Positions 6,061 to 14,774 of a stretch of 30,714 nucleotides of DNA are shown in pieces. Location: positions 1 to 30,714 of the IMG/VR virus record IMGVR_UViG_3300032116_000916; one strand, given 5' to 3'. The stretch comes from a virus. Made by a program: the position numbers and the translations under genes. The stretch's first letter is position 1, and each line of letters opens with the position of its first letter. The notes beneath the pieces were generated by a model that worked only from the letters and a program-made list of their open reading frames with translations, ran no database searches and was not told the origin of the DNA.

Positions 6061-8838
6061 TCACTTGGTTGCGAATGTCTTTGCTCGTTCTTTACTACCA
6101 AAATACTTAATTTGATTCTTTTTATTTTTTCCACCCCAATTTCCACCAACAGTTTGCCACGTTTGACCAGGTTTGTATTGTGACGCGTCATTTGATGGTT
6201 GTGTATCAACTGTCGGTTTCTTTTTTGGTTTCTTTTCTAATTCTGGTGGTTTAACTTTTTTCTTTTCTGGTTTACCGTGTGTGTCAGTTACCTTACGTTC
6301 TTCTTCTGCTTTTGATGCGCCTTTCACAATTTTATTAAACATTTCTTGGTCAAACTTTCCATATACCTTGGTAAATATTTCTTGTTTCGCTCTATCGGTA
6401 ATATTATCATCGCCGAGTATCGCACGTAACTGTGTTCCACTAATATTCTTTCCATTAATAGTAAGCTGCATTTCTGGAGCCACTATAAAATATCCCTTTT
6501 TTTCATATCCAACTGTAGATGTTTTTGGGTCATACGGTTCGAAATATTTTCCACCACCCAATCTGTCTGCATCCTTCTGACTGACCGCAGTAACATATGT
6601 AGTATTTGGTGGGAGCGATTGTAATACTTCTACCGGAGCATATGGATTTTTAACCTGAACAATCATATCTTCTGGAATATCAAACATCCGCGTCATAATT
6701 TGTTCTTTGTCCTTAAATCCAAACGGTGACCGTCCAGCTTCGGTCTTATCACTCGTTGCAATAAAGACATTCTCTTTACCAAATTCCTTGACCATAGAAT
6801 CATAAATGCTGTAATGCCCAGAATGAAATGGTTGAAAACGTCCGGTAAAAATAGCGACAGTTCTACGTTCACCTGGCTTAGTTGGACGTTGAAGCGGTGG
6901 TTTTTCTGATGGTCGTTCTTTTGGTGGTTCTACAAATTCCGCATTTCCCTTATCAAATTTTAACGTACCCAAGATTTGATTAACGGGGGCAAATGCTCCA
7001 GTAAACTTATATGGCTTTCCATTATAAATGAATACCATACCTTCCGTTGGAACAACTTTATCTATGCCTACCGATTCCAATCGTTCGATTTGAGTTTGTA
7101 ACGCTGCGAGCTTGTTTCTATCGTCAGTTTGTCTAATTTGTTTGATGGTATCTAAAACTTCTTGCTTTAGCTTTGCAGCCATTTCTGGATTGTTTGCTGA
7201 TAGGAAGTCCGTGACGCGACGTAATGATAATGCGCCCGTCTTTAAGAAAATACTTTCCAAAGGACGAACAGCTTGTTGTTGCATTTGCTTTAGTTCACTT
7301 CCTTCAAACTGTCTAAACCACTTTTTCTTTTCTGGGTCTTCGATATTTTTAACACCAAATTTCTTATCGCCTAATGCCCATCTACGAATAATACCTTCAC
7401 GTTCTTCTGGTGTCCAGTCAATACCCATATTATCAACCGCGTTTCCCCACCATGCTAGCTTATAATCTTCTACTGTAGAATTGTCATCTAAATCATATTC
7501 TTGTTGTAATCGGGTGATTTGACGACCCATATCCTTTAATGCTTTTTTATTCTCAACCGTTTGTGCGTCACTAAAGCTGATAGTCTTGGGTCCACTAATA
7601 CCAAATGTTTTTTGTTGTTGTGCATTAACCTTGGTAATTTGATTTGACAACGTTCTTCCATCTTCAATAGAACGACCGGTTTCATTTCCTTCTTCGTCAT
7701 ATTCTACTGACCCGTGAAACACTAAAACAGACTTATCATATGGAATAACATTTTTAGTGTCGGGAAACACTATTTCCACATTCATAAATTTTCCACCGTC
7801 CGCAAACATCTTATCTCGTTCTTCTGGTGGTAGTTTATCTATTGCTCGTTGTAAATCTTCTGCTGCGCCGCCAAATGCTTTTTCAATATCGCCTCTACCG
7901 GCGAACATATTTTTGATTCCGGCTACATCTAACGCGTTCTTTCCTTTATTTTTTACTTGACCTTTATTACGTGCAAAGTATACACGACCATCCTTGACCG
8001 TGAACATAATATTCTGTCCATCGAGTTTTTCGGTTACTGGCTCCTCTGCGTCCAGCTCACCGACCAATCCTCGACGAACCATTTCCTTGACATCACGAAA
8101 TGACAATTCATCGTCTTCATATGGATGTGCCATATGTCCCGCTGCCCCACCCTCACTGATAAGAATCCAATTGTCGTATGGAACATTTCCTTCTAATAAT
8201 TCTTCAAGGTATACGTAATTTTCGTTTTTCTTATCACGGCCGTGGTCTTTTTTAGCCAACTTCCAGTTACCGTTTTGTGCACCATTTGGATGATGAACAT
8301 CGTGGTTTTTCATTTTCTTTTTTCCGTATTTCTTGACAGCTTTACGGCGGTCACGGTTACGAGCCACACGGTCTTTGACGGTATCCTTTAGATACTTACG
8401 TACCTTTTCTGGATGCCGCTTATAGTACCGACGAACACGTTCGGTACTGGAATCCGCTTCTCTAAGCTCCTCATCATCTTCTGGACCCAATGAATGAGGA
8501 AATGCGAAAGCGTTGTCTTTATTTTGTGGTTTAATTCCCTCGGCAGGTGCACCGTCACCTCCAGCTTCCCCACCTGCATCACCGCTTGGTCCGCTTGATG
8601 GAATTTCTGCCGGGGGGTTATCTGCCATATATTTATCCCATACCGGTGCATAATGCAACCCCCACACTTTTGCTTGCTTACACTTTTTACGAATTTGATT
8701 ACCCGAGTCGGTTGGGTAAATCGTACAAGCTTTACGCTTCTTTTCATCTAATTTATATAAACGACGATTGAACTCATCAATGTGAGTCTGCTCTATTGAA
8801 ACTTCCTCAAATAATAAATTTATGTCAGATAATTTCAC
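6061..8838 (-). CDS. Fusion: HNH-like segment + ligase-type nucleotidyltransferase + NMNAT-type nucleotidyltransferase
   Basis: A 925-residue protein. It starts with GTG at 8838-8836, overlapping the previous stop as GTGA. Residues 1-130 are charged, with a Gly/Ala/Pro linker at 80-100. Residues 131-205 are very basic and end in DVHHPNG (H182, H183), N191 and H199, an HNH-like order. Residues 235-620 look like the nucleotidyltransferase of ATP- or NAD-dependent ligases: motif I EKLDGQN (K271, D273, G274), MNVEIVFP (E355), EGMVF (E599) and YKFTG (K611). Residues 657-840 are a HIGH-type nucleotidyltransferase of the NMNAT/NadR kind: GRFQPFHSGH (666-675) and ISGTQLR (799-805). A Lys/Pro linker and a small module (GQTWQTVGGNWGGKN) end the chain. 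It may repair or cap nucleic acid, or make NAD. Substrate is unknown. Confidence 0.85.
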   Translation of the reverse strand: MKLSDINLLFEEVSIEQTHIDEFNRRLYKLDEKKRKACTIYPTDSGNQIRKKCKQAKVWGLHYAPVWDKYMADNPPAEIPSSGPSGDAGGEAGGDGAPAEGIKPQNKDNAFAFPHSLGPEDDEELREADSSTERVRRYYKRHPEKVRKYLKDTVKDRVARNRDRRKAVKKYGKKKMKNHDVHHPNGAQNGNWKLAKKDHGRDKKNENYVYLEELLEGNVPYDNWILISEGGAAGHMAHPYEDDELSFRDVKEMVRRGLVGELDAEEPVTEKLDGQNIMFTVKDGRVYFARNKGQVKNKGKNALDVAGIKNMFAGRGDIEKAFGGAAEDLQRAIDKLPPEERDKMFADGGKFMNVEIVFPDTKNVIPYDKSVLVFHGSVEYDEEGNETGRSIEDGRTLSNQITKVNAQQQKTFGISGPKTISFSDAQTVENKKALKDMGRQITRLQQEYDLDDNSTVEDYKLAWWGNAVDNMGIDWTPEEREGIIRRWALGDKKFGVKNIEDPEKKKWFRQFEGSELKQMQQQAVRPLESIFLKTGALSLRRVTDFLSANNPEMAAKLKQEVLDTIKQIRQTDDRNKLAALQTQIERLESVGIDKVVPTEGMVFIYNGKPYKFTGAFAPVNQILGTLKFDKGNAEFVEPPKERPSEKPPLQRPTKPGERRTVAIFTGRFQPFHSGHYSIYDSMVKEFGKENVFIATSDKTEAGRSPFGFKDKEQIMTRMFDIPEDMIVQVKNPYAPVEVLQSLPPNTTYVTAVSQKDADRLGGGKYFEPYDPKTSTVGYEKKGYFIVAPEMQLTINGKNISGTQLRAILGDDNITDRAKQEIFTKVYGKFDQEMFNKIVKGASKAEEERKVTDTHGKPEKKKVKPPELEKKPKKKPTVDTQPSNDASQYKPGQTWQTVGGNWGGKNKKNQIKYFGSKERAKTFATK

Positions 8839-10646
8839 GGTAATATACCTAAATCGATGTTAGAGCCGGTAAAGAAAGTTGGAATTGATACCACAGAAAG
8901 ATTTGTTGAGTTATTATTTATATCAAAAAATTCTATTTTATGTTGTAAATATTCGTTATGATATTCTGTGTTAGGTATCAATATTGTGGCTTCATCTGGA
9001 GAAAATAATTCATCAGATGCTGGTTTTAATGATATTTCTGAAAAATACCAGAACCCATTATTTACTACAAATCTTATACCCACACTTCCTTCTGTTGATA
9101 ATGCCGGAGTGAAATTAAATTGTTGGTCTTGAAACCAGCGCGTTTCCGTTCCAGCATCTATTGTAATCGTACCAATTTTTTGACCCAGCGGATTATTATC
9201 AATAATACTAGTTCCTGCTACTCCTATAAGATAAATATCAACTTTTGGCGTGATACCTATTAAATTTGCCGATCCTGATGATTTTTTGTAAAACGCATCG
9301 AATTGTAATGTGTATTCTGTTGTGGGGAACAGCAATAATGATTTTTTGTTTCCGATAAAATATCCACTTTGTGACACATATCCATCGTATTGTTGATTAT
9401 TATATATTGGTACTTCTGCTTTCATAGCTCGTAATAATACGTCATCACTCACTGCTAATGAAAAAGATGTAATTGTTACGCTTGGATTATAATATTCTAA
9501 CGATCCTGAAATTGGGTATATTGCATTTGAACTGGTTTCTAATCTATAGGAGTACCAATTTAATGATGCGGTGGGAGATATATTAAAATCTCCAATTGGT
9601 AAGTCTCCACGAATTGAACTTGTTACCAATAATTCCGTAGTATTTACCGGTACATCCGCTACTAATTTATAATCAGATATATCCGTTGAAACTTTACTGT
9701 ACACCTTAAATTTATATAGTTCGCCGCTCACTGTATTTAAATTAGTGATACGAAGCTTTGCATATGATATTGGAATGTTTGTATTATTTATACTTAATTT
9801 ATTATAAATTAATTTTGCACTTGATGTTACTGTAGATGTGGCGTTAAAAACTTGTGTAGAATAGCTTCCACTGTACAAATATAATTTATCAACAATTCTT
9901 CCGTCCGTGGTTTTTACCAATTGCCCAGAACTAAATGCAGTTGAGTTATTTAAAATATCGGTTATTGGAATGTATACGTTTGCGCTTACACCATCAACCA
10001 ACAAAGATCCAGTAATATAGGAACTATCGTAATCTGCAGAAAACGTTGTTGGTGCTTCTGCTTTAAGTAAATATCCTATCTGGTATCCGGAGTACATTGT
10101 AGGCGACAAACTTGCAGTAAATGTAATACTTGCAGACGCATATGATGATGTGTTAACATTATATAATCTGTTTTCCTCAGAAAATACAACCGGTGTGTTT
10201 TCTAAAATAAGAGGTGATGAACTTCTTATGTTTGGTTCTACTAAAATTCGTTTAGTCCAGCGAACATTATACGAACTTTGCCAGTTTGGAGGAATTGGAG
10301 CGCCATCAGCCATCACCGCTGCTTGTCCCATTATGATAATTGTTGCAAACCCAGCAACGGTTTTTTCATTTATTTCTACGGAAACTAATCTAGAATTTCC
10401 TTGTGTATATTTTAGTATGGGATTTTGAAATACCGGAAGGCCATCTGCGTCCAATATTTCTATCTGAATACTAGAGCCGGGCTTTAACAAAGGAGAACCT
10501 GCTAATAAAAACGAATTTCTACCACCAGTAAAAGATGGCGGTAGATTCGTTATTTGAAAATAAGTAGACGTAGAAGATGTATCTTCAATTAATACATCAT
10601 ACTTTGCTAGATTTTTTAGTTGTAAAGTCTTTCTAGTTTTTGGCAT
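8835..10646 (-). CDS. Beta-rich virion structural protein, unknown
   Basis: A 603-residue protein rich in Ser, Thr, Asn and Ile, as in phage fibres and baseplate appendages. Residues 50-110 hold a beta domain with IQIEILDADGLPVFQNP and NSRLVSVEI, a pattern I recall from structural proteins of large phages. Repeated beta segments follow (YAKLRITN, KFKVYSKVS). The C-terminal 180 residues (TEYTLQFDAFYKK, GIRFVVNNGFWYFSEISLKP) look like a jelly-roll carbohydrate-binding fold. It is isolated between replication and packaging genes, away from the main tail block. Three of the eleven GATC sites of the window lie here. ATG at 10646 follows a 41-base gap that holds a hairpin. A receptor-binding or decoration role is inference. 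Confidence 0.78.
   Translation of the reverse strand: MPKTRKTLQLKNLAKYDVLIEDTSSTSTYFQITNLPPSFTGGRNSFLLAGSPLLKPGSSIQIEILDADGLPVFQNPILKYTQGNSRLVSVEINEKTVAGFATIIIMGQAAVMADGAPIPPNWQSSYNVRWTKRILVEPNIRSSSPLILENTPVVFSEENRLYNVNTSSYASASITFTASLSPTMYSGYQIGYLLKAEAPTTFSADYDSSYITGSLLVDGVSANVYIPITDILNNSTAFSSGQLVKTTDGRIVDKLYLYSGSYSTQVFNATSTVTSSAKLIYNKLSINNTNIPISYAKLRITNLNTVSGELYKFKVYSKVSTDISDYKLVADVPVNTTELLVTSSIRGDLPIGDFNISPTASLNWYSYRLETSSNAIYPISGSLEYYNPSVTITSFSLAVSDDVLLRAMKAEVPIYNNQQYDGYVSQSGYFIGNKKSLLLFPTTEYTLQFDAFYKKSSGSANLIGITPKVDIYLIGVAGTSIIDNNPLGQKIGTITIDAGTETRWFQDQQFNFTPALSTEGSVGIRFVVNNGFWYFSEISLKPASDELFSPDEATILIPNTEYHNEYLQHKIEFFDINNNSTNLSVVSIPTFFTGSNIDLGILP
8915..8922 (-). promoter_or_regulatory. Possible T4-type late promoter TATAAATA
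   Basis: An exact TATAAATA on the minus strand, about 77 bases upstream of the 925-residue fusion gene, inside the end of the preceding coding region. In T4 this octamer alone defines late promoters. Further exact copies on this strand at 9785-9792 and 19152-19159 lie deep inside genes, so chance is a real alternative. Confidence 0.2.
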
Positions 10647-10664
10647 AGGTTCTCGTCTAAAGTC

Positions 10665-10691
10665 CTAACTCAATATAAATAGTTGAGTTAG
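10665..10691 (-). terminator. Stop-codon hairpin with CTATTTATA loop
   Basis: A perfect 9-base inverted repeat, CTAACTCAA and TTGAGTTAG, encloses the 9-base loop CTATTTATA (minus strand). The left arm contains the stop codon of the Mre11/Rad50 fusion gene. The stem is AT rich and is not followed by a long T run (GGACTTTAG), so it is a weak intrinsic terminator at best. It may instead stabilise the mRNA end or be a processing site. The hairpin at 30422-30450 is built the same way with the same loop core. Confidence 0.5.
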
Positions 10692-13600
10692 ACATTAATA
10701 TACGAGAATCCGTCCTCTCGTTTGATTTCAATTACCTTGTCCACCATATCCCGAGCGGTGTCCAAATGACTGATAAGGACAATAAAATCAAACTGCGACT
10801 TCAAGATACCCATCATCGTACCCATAGAACTGAGGTTTTCTGCGTCCAGAACCCCCAATCCTTCGTCAATAATCATAAAGTTCGGTTTTGGGAGATTGGA
10901 GGCGTTCAACAACGCTACACGGATAGCCAGACTACTGATGAATCGTTCCATACCCGACGAGTTCTCTAACGGCCAGATACGTTCGTGGTCGTAGTTCAAC
11001 TTCCCGACGATGTTCTTCCCATCCACTTCAAGAGAGATGGTAAATTCCACGATTTGGGTCAAAATATTATTGATTTCCGACTCAATTGCAGGAATGGCAC
11101 GGGACATCAGTTCATACGGAATACCGTCGCGACAGACTGCTTCCATATAATACTTGTAGGCTTCATAGGTATCTTCAAGTTCTTCAGCTTCCTTGATTTG
11201 ATTCATAATATCAGTCTTGGTTGCTTCCAACACCTTGATTTCTCCGTGGAGTTCCCGAAGTTCCTTCTCTAGCTTATCAACTTCCTTCTTGTTGATGGCA
11301 ATATCTTTAAGGACGCATTGAATCCGTCCCTCTATAATGAGATTATGTTTGATACTTTCTTCGTTTACCTTATGTAATTCAATGTCCTTTTCAATCTGTT
11401 CCCGATTGCGGTCGCACTTTTCAATACTGGTAATCAACTTCTGGATTTCCAGTTCTATTCCACTTGCCTTCTTTTGGAACTGTTGAATTTCGTTTTGTAA
11501 CTTTTCATAATATGCACACAGGTTGACCTTATCAACCAATGGCTCCATCTGTTGTTTGATTTCGTTGACCGCATCGTTTTGCTTGGATTGAAGTTCCCAC
11601 AAGTCAATCAATTCGTGGGTAACCGTCTCCATATCTTCAATAATTGACTTGTTGTTTTCTACGCAGACGTTACAATCTGGATTATATTTGTAACTTTCCA
11701 GTTTAGTCTTGAACTTTTCTTTTTCAGTGACCTTTGATGTGGTCAATTTTAATGCACTACCACCCTTGTTAAATAAAGTAGAAAGTCTGTTATATTCCTC
11801 AACCGATTGACGAAGTTCTGGAAGATTTGCGTCTACTAATTCTTCTGTCTTTTCTCTAATAATATTTTGTATTGATTGAAGTCTATTTTCTTCTTCCGAT
11901 TTACGAGTTTTATATACCCCAATCAGATTATTAGCGTCCACCAATCCTTCTTGTAACTTATCCATATTCAGTTCAATATTAGGAAGTGGACGCTTCTGGT
12001 CCTGTTGTTCCTTTAACTTAGTATCCAGAACATCTCGTTCTTCCTTATATTCCTTAATCTTTTCTTCCAAATTATAATGGTCTACCTTGGTAGTATCCAA
12101 CTTGGTCTGGGTATCCGACAACAGTTGACCGAAATCCATCTTCTTGAACTTCTTCAAGGCTCCTGTCAACTCCTTACTTTCTTCATTCGCAGAATCAAAC
12201 AACTTATCAAAGATATTTAATCCCATAAACTGGATAAGTAAGTCCTTCCGTTCGGAGTGTGACTTGTCAATAAACAGCGCGTTTGCCGTCTGACTACTCA
12301 ACGTGGTCAGTACGAAATCCTCATAACTACCGACATAGTTACGAATATTAGCATTAGTATCACGGCGGTCTTCACCGTTCAATGAGGTATGCGTACCATC
12401 CGAATGCTCCTTCCAGAACGATACGTCTACCTTTACATCACCCGTCTTTTTTCGTGTACCAGTACGACGAATATAGTAAATCTCTTGGTTGATTTCAAAC
12501 TTCAATTCACATTCAAACTGGTCCCGACGATTGTTCATAATATGGTCACCACGGAACGCACGTGGAGTCTTGTCGTAGAGACAGAAGATAAGTGCGTCCA
12601 TAGATGAACTCTTTCCAGATGCGTTCTGAGCAAAGATACCGTGGATGCCCTGCATATGTTCAAAGTCAATCTCGTTGTTCTCACCATACGAGAACATATT
12701 GGAGAACGTGAACTTCAACGGACGCCAGTGGATATTCCGTGACTGGTCATCGTGACTAACTTGTGCATTCAACATCGTGTTGACATTGATAATCTTCTTC
12801 ATCAATTCGTCATCAACGGTTTCGTGATTCCGTTGAATCCAATCTTGAATCAACGTATTCTGCGTATTAACGTTCGTTACATCCGTAGTAATATGATTGA
12901 CCTTTCTATCGGTCACCTTATTCTGGTTGAATCGGTTCTTATTGATACTCAGGTCAATGATGTTGTACCGCTTCCGTAATGCCGCAGTGGTCTTCTTAAT
13001 AAGTGACGTATCGGCGTTCCCCGTGAACAACCGAAGTCGAACATTCTTCGGCATATCCGATGGGAACGCAATCTTTCCTTCTTCCAATTCAAGGGTATAA
13101 TACCCATATGCGTTCGGAAGTTCGTTGAATACGTGTGTACAATCGTCCACATTCCACGAACACCATCCGTGATTCCGTAAGGATTCGCCGTGGTTCTGTT
13201 GGATAAGTGACGAGGAATAGACTATGGCGGGATTGCTTTCTTGGAGAATCTGATACTTGTGGATGTCACCGAGCAATACGATATCGTATCCCGCAAACGT
13301 GTCAACACTTACGTGACGATTGGTGATGACATACTTGATATCGGTCTGTGCGCCGTGGACTGGTCCGTGGTACATCGCAATCTTTTTTGCGGTTTTCCGA
13401 CAGTCGTGAACATCAGGCCATTGCTCACGATCATCCAAGATAGAGAATACTGCAAAGTCTACATCAGCAACTTGGTAAATACCAGAATGCTTGAAGTAGT
13501 GAAGATTTGGATGATTGAGATTCTTGATAATAGGCGTCAAACTATCCAGCCGATTCATATTGGACAGATTGAGGTCGTGGTTACCTGCGATGATAAAGGT

Positions 13601-13852
13601 CGGAGCGATATCGGCAAGATTACGGAGGAACTCTGACGCAAGTTCCACCATCTCTGGACTCATATCGGTCTTAGCGTGAAGGATGTCACCCGCAACGACA
13701 ATCACTCCGTCACTTAAATCTTTCTGACGGAGTTGGTCGTAGAATGTATTGAACGCTTCACGGTATTCATCGTGACGCTTGAACAGTCGGATATGGATAT
13801 CTGCGGTATGTTCTATTTTTCGTAACTTCTTAAATGGGACTTCAATCTTCAT
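10688..13852 (-). CDS. Single-chain Mre11/Rad50 (gp47-gp46, SbcD-SbcC) fusion
   Basis: A 1054-residue fusion of two proteins that T4 encodes separately. Residues 1-250 are a calcineurin-type nuclease: ADIH (D18, H20), AGDILH (D56), GNHD (N91-D93), YHGPVHG (H162, H166) and GDIHK (D196, H198). Residues 380-430 start the ATPase, with P-loop AQNASGKS (408-415). Two long coiled coils flank a zinc hook CNVC (C727, C730). The signature SSGMERF is at 965-971, and Walker B MIIDEGLGVLD has D996 and E997. In T4 the complex resects DNA ends for recombination-dependent replication and host DNA breakdown. The ATG overlaps the primase stop as ATGA. P-loop Gly positions 1 and 4 are both Ala. Confidence 0.95.
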   Translation of the reverse strand: MKIEVPFKKLRKIEHTADIHIRLFKRHDEYREAFNTFYDQLRQKDLSDGVIVVAGDILHAKTDMSPEMVELASEFLRNLADIAPTFIIAGNHDLNLSNMNRLDSLTPIIKNLNHPNLHYFKHSGIYQVADVDFAVFSILDDREQWPDVHDCRKTAKKIAMYHGPVHGAQTDIKYVITNRHVSVDTFAGYDIVLLGDIHKYQILQESNPAIVYSSSLIQQNHGESLRNHGWCSWNVDDCTHVFNELPNAYGYYTLELEEGKIAFPSDMPKNVRLRLFTGNADTSLIKKTTAALRKRYNIIDLSINKNRFNQNKVTDRKVNHITTDVTNVNTQNTLIQDWIQRNHETVDDELMKKIINVNTMLNAQVSHDDQSRNIHWRPLKFTFSNMFSYGENNEIDFEHMQGIHGIFAQNASGKSSSMDALIFCLYDKTPRAFRGDHIMNNRRDQFECELKFEINQEIYYIRRTGTRKKTGDVKVDVSFWKEHSDGTHTSLNGEDRRDTNANIRNYVGSYEDFVLTTLSSQTANALFIDKSHSERKDLLIQFMGLNIFDKLFDSANEESKELTGALKKFKKMDFGQLLSDTQTKLDTTKVDHYNLEEKIKEYKEERDVLDTKLKEQQDQKRPLPNIELNMDKLQEGLVDANNLIGVYKTRKSEEENRLQSIQNIIREKTEELVDANLPELRQSVEEYNRLSTLFNKGGSALKLTTSKVTEKEKFKTKLESYKYNPDCNVCVENNKSIIEDMETVTHELIDLWELQSKQNDAVNEIKQQMEPLVDKVNLCAYYEKLQNEIQQFQKKASGIELEIQKLITSIEKCDRNREQIEKDIELHKVNEESIKHNLIIEGRIQCVLKDIAINKKEVDKLEKELRELHGEIKVLEATKTDIMNQIKEAEELEDTYEAYKYYMEAVCRDGIPYELMSRAIPAIESEINNILTQIVEFTISLEVDGKNIVGKLNYDHERIWPLENSSGMERFISSLAIRVALLNASNLPKPNFMIIDEGLGVLDAENLSSMGTMMGILKSQFDFIVLISHLDTARDMVDKVIEIKREDGFSYINV

Positions 13853-14760
13853 ATAAGTTGTAACCTTTCGCTGATATAGCCTTTAAGGGAAGTAGATTCG
13901 CCTGCTTCTATACACTTCCACGTTTCATTGAAACCTAACTCCGATGGGTCTTTCTTGTCAAGGTTGACCAACTTCACGTGCATATCGTGTGAGGTCAGTT
14001 GACGTTCCATTTCCATCGCTTCGGTTCGTGCATCATTATCCAGTACAACATACACTTCTTTGACATTGTTCTTGACCATTTGCTTCAATAGCTTTTTGGG
14101 TATGAATTTACCCAAGATGGGTACGGCGTTCCGACGAATGGCGATAGCGTCAAACACCCCTTCACAAAGAACCAACGGCATCTTCCAATTGATTTGGTTC
14201 TCAAACATCACCACGTTCTTTGAGACTGGTGGATTCTTATATTTCATTCCACCGTCATAGAAACTTCTGGCGATGAAATAGTTCAACTTGTTGTTCGCAT
14301 CGTATGATGGAATGATGATACGATGTGCGTACGGACCCTCTATCGTATACCCCATCTGATACCGAATAATATCATACCCCGTGATACCTCTATTCTTCAG
14401 GTATCTAATAGCGTGATTGTAATGAATACTCTTGGTAGGAACCCACAACGGTTTGAATCCAGGCGGAAGATAGAGGTCGGTAACTTCATCTGCCGTTTCT
14501 ACATAATTCTTTACTTGGTCATCCGATAGGAGTGACCGTAGTTCTTTCATTTGAGACGGGGATACGTCCAGTCTCTTAAATAATGTTATTAAAGAACGAC
14601 CCTTTGCTCCACAATGCCAACAATGGAACATATTCTTCAATACATTAATAGCAAATTTTCTCTTGTGATTATGGCAGAAAGGACATTGGAAATAGTGTTC
14701 ACCATTTCCAAACTGTTTAAAATCACCTAATATTTGCGACAAAAGAGAGATTAGATTCAT
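13849..14760 (-). CDS. DnaG-type primase (CHC2 zinc finger + Toprim)
   Basis: A 303-residue primase that would make RNA primers at the phage fork. The N-terminal zinc finger has CPFC (C26, C29) and CWHC (C47, C50). A linker of about 90 residues precedes the Toprim core. Residues 195-245 hold the Toprim residues: LVLCEGVFDAIAI (E200) and VVLDNDA (D241, D243), with KKDPSE near 270. It is much shorter than bacterial DnaG (about 580) and lacks a visible helicase-binding domain, like other phage primases. The ATG at 14760-14758 is inside a hairpin, and GAGGGG is 14 bases upstream of it, unusually far. It is co-transcribed with the downstream Mre11/Rad50 fusion. Confidence 0.93.
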   Translation of the reverse strand: MNLISLLSQILGDFKQFGNGEHYFQCPFCHNHKRKFAINVLKNMFHCWHCGAKGRSLITLFKRLDVSPSQMKELRSLLSDDQVKNYVETADEVTDLYLPPGFKPLWVPTKSIHYNHAIRYLKNRGITGYDIIRYQMGYTIEGPYAHRIIIPSYDANNKLNYFIARSFYDGGMKYKNPPVSKNVVMFENQINWKMPLVLCEGVFDAIAIRRNAVPILGKFIPKKLLKQMVKNNVKEVYVVLDNDARTEAMEMERQLTSHDMHVKLVNLDKKDPSELGFNETWKCIEAGESTSLKGYISERLQLI

Positions 14761-14774
14761 AATATAGAATCTAA
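14751..14774 (-). promoter_or_regulatory. Hairpin over the primase start codon
   Basis: On the minus strand an 8-base perfect stem, TTAGATTC with GAATCTAA, encloses TATATTAT. The ATG uses the last two loop bases and the first base of the right arm. The Shine-Dalgarno GAGGGG lies just before the left arm. Folding would partly hide the start codon, or alternatively bring ribosome site and start together. Translational control of primase is an inference. Confidence 0.45.

Noticed and set aside
8239-8313. HNH motif taken as a homing endonuclease inserted in the gene
   Set aside because: The motif is in frame within a continuous protein with downstream enzyme domains, and there is no sign of an intron or intein splice motif.
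8388-8747. 119-codon minus-strand frame inside the start of the 925-residue gene
   Set aside because: It is out of frame with the Gly/Ala/Pro linker and basic region of the fusion protein and has no own signals.
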